DNA from: Rhodobiaceae bacterium UBA6963
Lineage (GTDB): Bacteria > Pseudomonadota > Alphaproteobacteria > RS24
Assembly (NCBI GenBank): GCA_002450335.1
Contig: DJZB01000008.1
Span: 1 to 9,336, forward strand
Direction of reading: 5' to 3'
DNA length: 9,336 nt
Below, one piece after another: positions 5,460 through 9,336 of this stretch. The notes below the pieces were generated by a model. The model worked only from the letters and a program-made list of their open reading frames with translations. It made no database searches and was not told the DNA's origin. The translations under genes were made by a program, and so were the position numbers. The stretch's first letter is position 1. Each line of letters begins with the position of its first letter.

Positions 5460-5680
5460 TTTCTAAACCGCTCTATCCGGTCATAAACTTTCGCAATCGG
5501 ATATCGGATGCTGCCGGCAAAGCAAAGACCTCCAGCCATCCAAACGCCAATAGCCGAGATAAGACGCCCATCGGCCTGTAATTCAAAGCCAGCAAGCAGA
5601 AGGTAAAGCGACATCCCCAAAAAAGCGGCTGTACTAACCATATCACCAAGGCTCGAATGTTGGCGGCGTTTGGTCATCAT
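5456..5680 (-). CDS. Small two-helix membrane protein downstream of flhB, function unknown
   Basis: This 74-residue protein has a basic N-terminus (MMTKRRQ), hydrophobic segments at about 14-33 (MVSTAAFLGMSLYLLLAGF) and 40-58 (LISAIGVWMAGGLCFAGSI), and a basic tail (YDRIERFRK). Both ends should face the cytoplasm with a short periplasmic loop (ELQADGR). The first ATG (5680) overlaps the flhB stop as ATGA. The adjacent second ATG (5677) has the better distance to the GAGGA site and may be the true start. It ends in another ATGA overlap with the four-Cys gene. No relationship in sequence to the other two-TM protein at 743 is obvious. Its place directly after flhB suggests an export-gate or motor accessory protein, by inference only. 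Confidence 0.8.
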   Translation of the reverse strand: MMTKRRQHSSLGDMVSTAAFLGMSLYLLLAGFELQADGRLISAIGVWMAGGLCFAGSIRYPIAKVYDRIERFRK

Positions 5681-6837
5681 GTATCCTCACTCAGCAACTT
5701 ACCAAATTCATTGAACTGCATATCTTCAGGTACGTCGACATCAGGTAATTGCAGGGCTTCGCCCTTCTCAAGCCGATAAAGATAAGCCAGAACAACAGCA
5801 ACGGCATTATACAAGCTTTGAGAAATTTCTGCACCAATATCGCCTGTAAAATAAAGGGCCCTTGCCAAAATAGGGCTACGGAAAACACTGACCTGAGCGG
5901 TTTCAGCACGCTCGATAATTTGTTGCGCAATAATTCCGCGCCCCATAGCCAGAATAACCGGCGCAGCTTGATCACCCACCTCATATTTAAGTGCCACGGC
6001 AAAATGAGTCGGGTTGGTAATCACCGCCGTCGCATTGGCAACATCATCCAGTGCCTCTCTTTGTTGAGCGCCACGACTGGCCGTTTCAGCCTGCATGCGT
6101 CTAATTTTAGCTTTTACCTCAGGGGACCCTTCGGTTTGCTTATATTCATCCTTCAAATCCTGTCGTGACATACGCAATTGCTTAATATGCGTATGGCGTT
6201 GCCAGAAATAATCAATGGCGGCGATGATTGCCAGCACCACCAACAAAGCGCCAATAAGTAAAGGAATGACATATCGCATGACCTCGAGCATTTTTGGTAA
6301 GGTCAGAGACGGGAAGTTAAGAACCCCCAGCATAAATTGAAACATAATCGCCGTGGCAATGCCAAATAACAAAACGACTTTAAGAATTGATTTACCTAAT
6401 TCAACCAACGCTTTCATGGAGAACATGCGCTTAAGGCCGGAAATGGGATTAATTCTGTTACCCTTGAATTTCATCGCTTTGGGCGCGAAATTCAAACCAC
6501 CCACGGCGGCTTGGGTAAATAAATTCACAATCACGATCGGCACACCTACAAGCATAGACGATTGAAATAATAGCCAAAAACTATCCATCAATTTGCCGGC
6601 AATAAGGTCATCAAGCTTATCAACCGAGTCCAACCTAAAAAGCGTTGACCAATTTGAAAGCCCTACCCCGCCATAGCTGATAGTCAGCAGCATCACCAAT
6701 AATCCCATTGAAATATTGGCGAACACAAACACCTCTTTGGAGGTCAAAATCTGACCGTCTTCTTTAGCCTTGTCTATCCGCCGCTGGGTCGGTTCCTCGG
6801 TTTTCTCCTGGGCGTCATCTGAATTATTTTCAGCCAT
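5677..6837 (-). CDS. flhB: Flagellar type III export switch protein FlhB
   Basis: FlhB sits at the export gate and switches substrate class from rod/hook to filament. At 386 residues the length is normal. The N-terminus (EKTEEPTQRRIDKAKEDGQI, residues 11-30) is the conserved cytoplasmic start. Four hydrophobic segments lie near 36-60, 88-108, 148-170 and 188-209. The linker (LRMSRQDLKDEYKQTEGSPE) leads to the cytoplasmic domain with the self-cleaving NPTH motif at 275-278, which cuts between Asn and Pro, and the conserved SPILARALY at 321-329. Its start overlaps the fliR stop by 8 nt and has a GGAGGG site. Downstream it overlaps the next gene by 4 nt. flhA, which often follows flhB, is absent here; four unknown genes follow instead. 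Confidence 0.98.
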   Translation of the reverse strand: MAENNSDDAQEKTEEPTQRRIDKAKEDGQILTSKEVFVFANISMGLLVMLLTISYGGVGLSNWSTLFRLDSVDKLDDLIAGKLMDSFWLLFQSSMLVGVPIVIVNLFTQAAVGGLNFAPKAMKFKGNRINPISGLKRMFSMKALVELGKSILKVVLLFGIATAIMFQFMLGVLNFPSLTLPKMLEVMRYVIPLLIGALLVVLAIIAAIDYFWQRHTHIKQLRMSRQDLKDEYKQTEGSPEVKAKIRRMQAETASRGAQQREALDDVANATAVITNPTHFAVALKYEVGDQAAPVILAMGRGIIAQQIIERAETAQVSVFRSPILARALYFTGDIGAEISQSLYNAVAVVLAYLYRLEKGEALQLPDVDVPEDMQFNEFGKLLSEDT

Positions 6838-7648
6838 TCACGCCCTCCATCATGTTTTCAAAATGGTTTAATATTTCCTGCACGAGGTCAGAAAAGGCAT
6901 ATCCAAGATTAGTCGTTGATAAAAACAAAATAACAAACACACCCAGCAGCGAAATTGGGAAACCAAAAGAAAATAAATTCAATTGAGGCGCAGATCGCGT
7001 GATAATACCGATTGTGATGTTAATCATCAGCAACAGCGTCACGATCGGCAGCATAATCATGGTCGCTGTCAAAAACATATAACCGGCAGCAGAAATGCCC
7101 CCTTCTATGAGCATGGAAATATCTCCCATGCCACCGACAGGGAACCGCTGATAGGACTCGAGCATCATCCCAATCACCACAAGATGACCGTTTAGAGATA
7201 AAAAGATAACTGTTAAAAACAGGGTTAAAATTTGTGAAACAACCGGTGTCTGACCGCTGGAATTTGGATCCATTTGGGTTGCAAAACCAAGACCGGCACT
7301 TGTGGCAATTTTTTCACCTGCTAAAGCGGCCGCTGTAAACCATATATAAAGAATTAACCCGCATCCCACGCCAAACACCAGTTCAGCCATAACCATCATC
7401 AAACCGTAACCGGAAATAATTACCTCTGCAGATGGTACATCCACTCTTGGGAACACAAACATCGCTACCACCATTGCGAGCACTATACGAATGGTTGGAG
7501 AAATATAACGTGCACCAAAAAACGGGGCGGCAAGAAAAAAGGCAGCCATACGAATGCTAACAATGAAATAGCGGGCCAGCCATCCCATCAAGTTTTGAAG
7601 ATCTATACCGGGCATGCCCGGCAGATTTGAAGCTACCAGCGTGTCCAT
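6830..7648 (-). CDS. fliR: Flagellar export gate protein FliR
   Basis: FliR is one of the three proteins (FliP5-FliQ4-FliR1) that form the core channel of the flagellar export gate. The 272-residue hydrophobic protein shows family landmarks: ARYFIVSIRMAAFFLAAPFFG near the N-terminus, ELVFGVGCGLILY and AGEKIATSAGLGFATQMDP in the middle, with further hydrophobic helices to the end. The start at 7648 lies 3 nt after the fliQ stop, without a clear ribosome-binding site, suggesting coupling with fliQ. The stop overlaps flhB by 8 nt. Length and motifs are complete. Confidence 0.97.
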   Translation of the reverse strand: MDTLVASNLPGMPGIDLQNLMGWLARYFIVSIRMAAFFLAAPFFGARYISPTIRIVLAMVVAMFVFPRVDVPSAEVIISGYGLMMVMAELVFGVGCGLILYIWFTAAALAGEKIATSAGLGFATQMDPNSSGQTPVVSQILTLFLTVIFLSLNGHLVVIGMMLESYQRFPVGGMGDISMLIEGGISAAGYMFLTATMIMLPIVTLLLMINITIGIITRSAPQLNLFSFGFPISLLGVFVILFLSTTNLGYAFSDLVQEILNHFENMMEGVNG

Positions 7649-7651
7649 GAG

Positions 7652-7918
7652 TTAACCAAGCGTACTTATCCGATCAAAGATAAAGGCAAAATAATCACTG
7701 AGACGGATAAGCATAAAATTCGCCAGCAGTGCAAAACTTACAATCACAATAATCAACTTTGGCACAAAACTCAGGGTCATTTCATTAATGGAGGTCGCGG
7801 CCTGAATAATACCGATAACCAACCCCACAGCCAAAGCAATTGCCAGAACAGGCCCGGCAGCTAAAATTATCTGCCAAAAGGCCATGCGCAGAATTTCTAC
7901 ATTTGCATCAAATCCCAT
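7652..7918 (-). CDS. fliQ: Flagellar export gate protein FliQ
   Basis: FliQ is the small two-helix subunit of the export gate. The 88-residue product is of normal length, with helices around 13-37 (AFWQIILAAGPVLAIALAVG) and 50-72 and the conserved GIIQAATSINEMTLSFVPK loop (35-54). An AGGAG ribosome-binding site lies across the fliP stop, 8 bp upstream of the ATG. The gene sits between fliP and fliR in the standard order. Confidence 0.97.
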   Translation of the reverse strand: MGFDANVEILRMAFWQIILAAGPVLAIALAVGLVIGIIQAATSINEMTLSFVPKLIIVIVSFALLANFMLIRLSDYFAFIFDRISTLG

Positions 7919-7926
7919 AATAACTC

Positions 7927-8706
7927 CTAAACCCCCGAATAGGCGGCAACCAAAGCCTCAACTGTCATGGACCACCCGTCCACCAGCACAAACAGCAATA
8001 ATTTAAATGGTAACGCTACAAGCATTGGACTTAACATCATCATACCCAGCGACATAAGAATGGAAGCAATAACCATATCAATGACCAGAAACGGCAGGAA
8101 AAGTAGAAAGCCAATCTGGAAAGCCGTTTTTAATTCCGAGGTAATAAAAGCAGGCAAAACAATTGAAAAAGGCACATCGGCTTGTGTTTCATAGCCGGAC
8201 TCACCAGCCATTTCGGCAAACATAGTCAAATCATCTTTACGCGTATTCCGTACCATGAATTTTTTCATGATTGTCGAGCCGTCTTCCAACGCCGTCTCTG
8301 CAGGCATCTGACCATCCAGATAAGGCGTGAGCACCTGCTCATTCATCATATTGAAGGTCGGCGTCATGATGAAGAAACTCAAAAACAGCGCAATGGCTAT
8401 CAACACCTGATTAGGGGGGGTCTGTTGCGTCCCCATCGCCTGACGCAAAATAGAAAGTACAATAATAATGCGTGTGAAAGACGTCATGCCCAGCACGAGA
8501 GACGGAAGAACCGTCAAGGCAGTCATCAGCGCCAGAATTTGTAAAGACAACGAATAAGTCGTCTGTCCGTCTTGATTTGAACTCACACTTAAAGCCGGCA
8601 AGCCCTCCACGAGGGCGGCAGCACCTTGCGCCAGAACCGGCGACGGAATCAAAACGACACAAACTAATGTGAAAATATAAAATGCAATATGAGTTATATG
8701 GCGCAT
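7927..8706 (-). CDS. fliP: Flagellar export gate protein FliP
   Basis: FliP forms the central pentamer of the export gate. The 259-residue protein has a cleavable signal peptide (hydrophobic 8-20, probable cut after Ala26, PVLA/QG), which is normal for FliP. It has the family signature TSFTRIIIVLSILRQAMGTQ followed by PPNQVLIAIALFLSFFIMTP, and a conserved C-terminal half with FLLFLPFLVIDMVIASILMS and MLSPMLVALPFKLLLFVL. The ATG overlaps the fliO stop by one base (TAATG) and has a GAGAGGCAG ribosome-binding site. Confidence 0.98.
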   Translation of the reverse strand: MRHITHIAFYIFTLVCVVLIPSPVLAQGAAALVEGLPALSVSSNQDGQTTYSLSLQILALMTALTVLPSLVLGMTSFTRIIIVLSILRQAMGTQQTPPNQVLIAIALFLSFFIMTPTFNMMNEQVLTPYLDGQMPAETALEDGSTIMKKFMVRNTRKDDLTMFAEMAGESGYETQADVPFSIVLPAFITSELKTAFQIGFLLFLPFLVIDMVIASILMSLGMMMLSPMLVALPFKLLLFVLVDGWSMTVEALVAAYSGV

Positions 8707-9095
8707 TATCTGCCTCTCATTTTCTTTTTAAGCAGAAAGGCCGGAATGTCTTCTTCCTGAGCAGGCCCCTGCTGATTAGAGGGTGACAGGATACTTTCAA
8801 TGCCTGTTTGTTGAGGATGAGATTTGGCGACAACCCCACCATTTATAGGGTGAAGACTTGCCGGTGTATTTTTGCCGGCATGGAGAATAAATTCCTGATG
8901 GTCAACACGGATAATCCGCAGACTCTCATGAGTGCCGAGCGACATTTCCTGCATAACCTCAATACGACGGTCAGCATGGAGTTTGTTGCGGATACGCCCG
9001 CTATATTGCTTAACAATCAACCAGATGGTCACCAGCGCGGCTAAAAATACCACCATGATAAACATTTGGAACGGTTGAACACCTTGAACTGCCAT
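8706..9095 (-). CDS. fliO: Flagellar export assembly protein FliO
   Basis: FliO is a single-pass membrane protein that helps the FliP ring assemble. The 129-residue product has a short N-terminus, one hydrophobic helix (about 10-28, MFIMVVFLAALVTIWLIV), and a cytoplasmic domain with the typical RRIEVMQEMSLGTHESLRII and VDHQEFILHAG (about 43-73), then a variable Gln/Pro-rich tail ending KKKMRGR. It has a perfect AGGAGG site 5 nt from the ATG and a sigma-54 promoter 32 bp upstream, so it is the first gene of the operon that extends to 3688. Confidence 0.94.
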   Translation of the reverse strand: MAVQGVQPFQMFIMVVFLAALVTIWLIVKQYSGRIRNKLHADRRIEVMQEMSLGTHESLRIIRVDHQEFILHAGKNTPASLHPINGGVVAKSHPQQTGIESILSPSNQQGPAQEEDIPAFLLKKKMRGR

Positions 9096-9126
9096 AAACG
9101 CCTCCTGCCTTAGTTAAGAACTAATA

Positions 9127-9142
9127 GGCAAAAGGCGTGCCA
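9127..9142 (-). promoter_or_regulatory. Sigma-54 promoter of the fliO operon
   Basis: Read on the minus strand, TGGCACG-CCTT-TTGCC is a full match to TGGCACG-N4-TTGC, with A/T expected but C found at the last base. GG is at 9141-9140 and GC at 9129-9128. Transcription should begin near 9116, about 20 nt before the fliO ATG. It should drive fliO through to the gene ending at 3688, as I see no other promoter-sized gap on that strand. Confidence 0.92.
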
Positions 9143-9165
9143 AACTGACTCGCAAAGAGGCCTTG

Positions 9166-9178
9166 CAACCAATTGATT
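9166..9178 (-). promoter_or_regulatory. Putative IHF-binding site between enhancer and promoter
   Basis: On the minus strand AATCAATTGGTTG fits the IHF consensus WATCAA-N4-TTR at every position, and an A/T-rich stretch (9179-9204) lies on its 5' side, as in many strong IHF sites. It is centred about 56 bp upstream of the expected start, between the sigma-54 core and the enhancer-like elements at 9206-9259. This is the classical place for a DNA bend that brings an activator onto sigma-54 polymerase. IHF itself is not encoded here. Confidence 0.55.
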
Positions 9179-9209
9179 TTATTTGATTTTTTTAAAAATT
9201 TTTGAAGCT

Positions 9210-9255
9210 ATAATTTGACACTGGCCATTATTAAGCCTTGTATGTGTCAAATTAT
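9210..9255. repeat. Perfect 12-bp inverted repeat between fliN and fliO, includes a degenerate second enhancer copy
   Basis: ATAATTTGACAC (9210-9221) and GTGTCAAATTAT (9244-9255) are exact reverse complements around a 22-bp spacer. The inner spacer can pair a further GGC/GCC. The right arm is part of the enhancer-like element at 9246-9259. The left arm extends to AGCTATAATTTGAC (9206-9219), which matches 11 of 14 bases of the same element in opposite orientation with centres 40 bp apart. The repeat may therefore be two activator sites. An alternative is a stem-loop that ends or protects the fliN transcript, but no T-run follows directly on the minus strand, so a simple intrinsic terminator is unlikely. 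Confidence 0.7.
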
Positions 9256-9259
9256 CGAC
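9246..9259 (-). promoter_or_regulatory. Candidate FleQ/FlbD-type enhancer site of the fliO operon
   Basis: In promoter direction the element reads GTCGATAATTTGAC. It agrees with the element upstream of the small membrane gene (GTCAGTAATTCGAC) at 11 of 14 bases; together they give GTC-RR-TAATT-Y-GAC. Its centre is 124.5 bp upstream of the C of the -12 element, one base different from the other locus (125.5). It lies 2 bp downstream of the fliN stop codon. The sequence agreement and distance are seen; the activator is inferred from the family of flagellar sigma-54 regulators. Confidence 0.55.
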
Positions 9260-9261
9260 GA

Positions 9262-9336
9262 TTAGAGGTTTTCGACGCGTTTTTCAGGGTCAACAATCTC
9301 AGTAAAGCGGATACCAAAACGCTCACCAATCATCAC
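9262..9336 (-). CDS. fliN: Flagellar switch protein FliN, C-terminal end (runs off the right edge)
   Basis: The last 24 codons read VMIGERFGIRFTEIVDPEKR then VENL and stop (TAA, 9264-9262). This is the C-terminal strand and tail of FliN as in the usual EVVVV-(N/D)-x-(F/Y)-G-(V/I)-R-(I/F)-T-(E/D)-I-hydrophobic-x-P-x-x-R pattern. FliN forms the lower C-ring and binds CheY and FliH. It lies upstream of fliO in the same orientation, as in gammaproteobacterial clusters. Here a 166-bp gap with its own sigma-54 promoter separates the two, so fliO can be expressed independently. Only a short piece is visible, so the call rests on the motif and its position. Confidence 0.82.
   Translation of the reverse strand: MMIGERFGIRFTEIVDPEKRVENL

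Noticed and set aside
5749..6168. 139-codon plus-strand frame opposite flhB, and similar long frames opposite fliR, fliP and fliO
   Set aside because: They are antisense shadows of strongly conserved flagellar genes, with no promoter, ribosome-binding site or recognisable protein features.
1..9336. CRISPR arrays, insertion sequences, tRNA or rRNA genes, toxin-antitoxin or defence genes
   Set aside because: None seen: no regularly spaced repeats, transposase motifs or RNA gene signatures; nearly the whole window is accounted for by flagellar and associated genes.

Overview
This window comes from a motile Gram-negative proteobacterium and lies inside a flagellar gene cluster. The gene order fliN-fliO-fliP-fliQ-fliR-flhB, the PomA/PomB-like stator pair and the sigma-54 promoters resemble the polar-flagellum clusters of gammaproteobacteria. 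I cannot settle the class from sequence alone, and an alphaproteobacterium or another marine proteobacterial lineage remains possible. The sodium-type stator signature hints at a marine or salty habitat.

Layout: (1) Positions 1-465, minus strand: the N-terminal 155 codons of rpoN (sigma-54), running off the left edge. (2) Positions 466-742: a regulatory region with a near-perfect sigma-54 promoter facing right and two TGTC-N8-GACA palindromes upstream of it. It drives a small two-helix membrane protein at 743-973. (3) Positions 983-1522, minus strand: an exported DUF1566-like protein. (4) Positions 1523-3680: a weaker sigma-54 promoter followed by motA and motB of the PomA/PomB type. (5) Positions 3688-9095, all minus strand: a tightly packed operon read right to left, fliO-fliP-fliQ-fliR-flhB followed by four small or medium genes of unknown function. 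Most of the downstream junctions are 4-nt ATGA overlaps. (6) Positions 9096-9261: the fliO promoter region, with a perfect sigma-54 promoter core, an exact match to the IHF consensus, and a 12-bp perfect inverted repeat. (7) Positions 9262-9336, minus strand: the last 24 codons of fliN.

How the genes fit together: FliO, FliP, FliQ, FliR and FlhB form the membrane export gate of the flagellar type III apparatus. FliN belongs to the switch/C-ring. MotA and MotB form the torque-generating stator. RpoN is the sigma factor that should read the three sigma-54 promoters found here. The unexplained part is the four-gene tail after flhB (two-TM protein, four-cysteine protein, TM plus coiled-coil protein, PDZ-like plus TM protein). 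By position it should be made together with the export gate.

The most notable non-coding signal is a shared element, GTC-RR-TAATT-Y-GAC read in promoter direction. It resembles the Pseudomonas FleQ box (GTCAATAAATTGAC, recalled from memory). It sits 125.5 bp and 124.5 bp upstream of the -12 element of two separate sigma-54 promoters, so it is a good candidate enhancer site for the flagellar activator.
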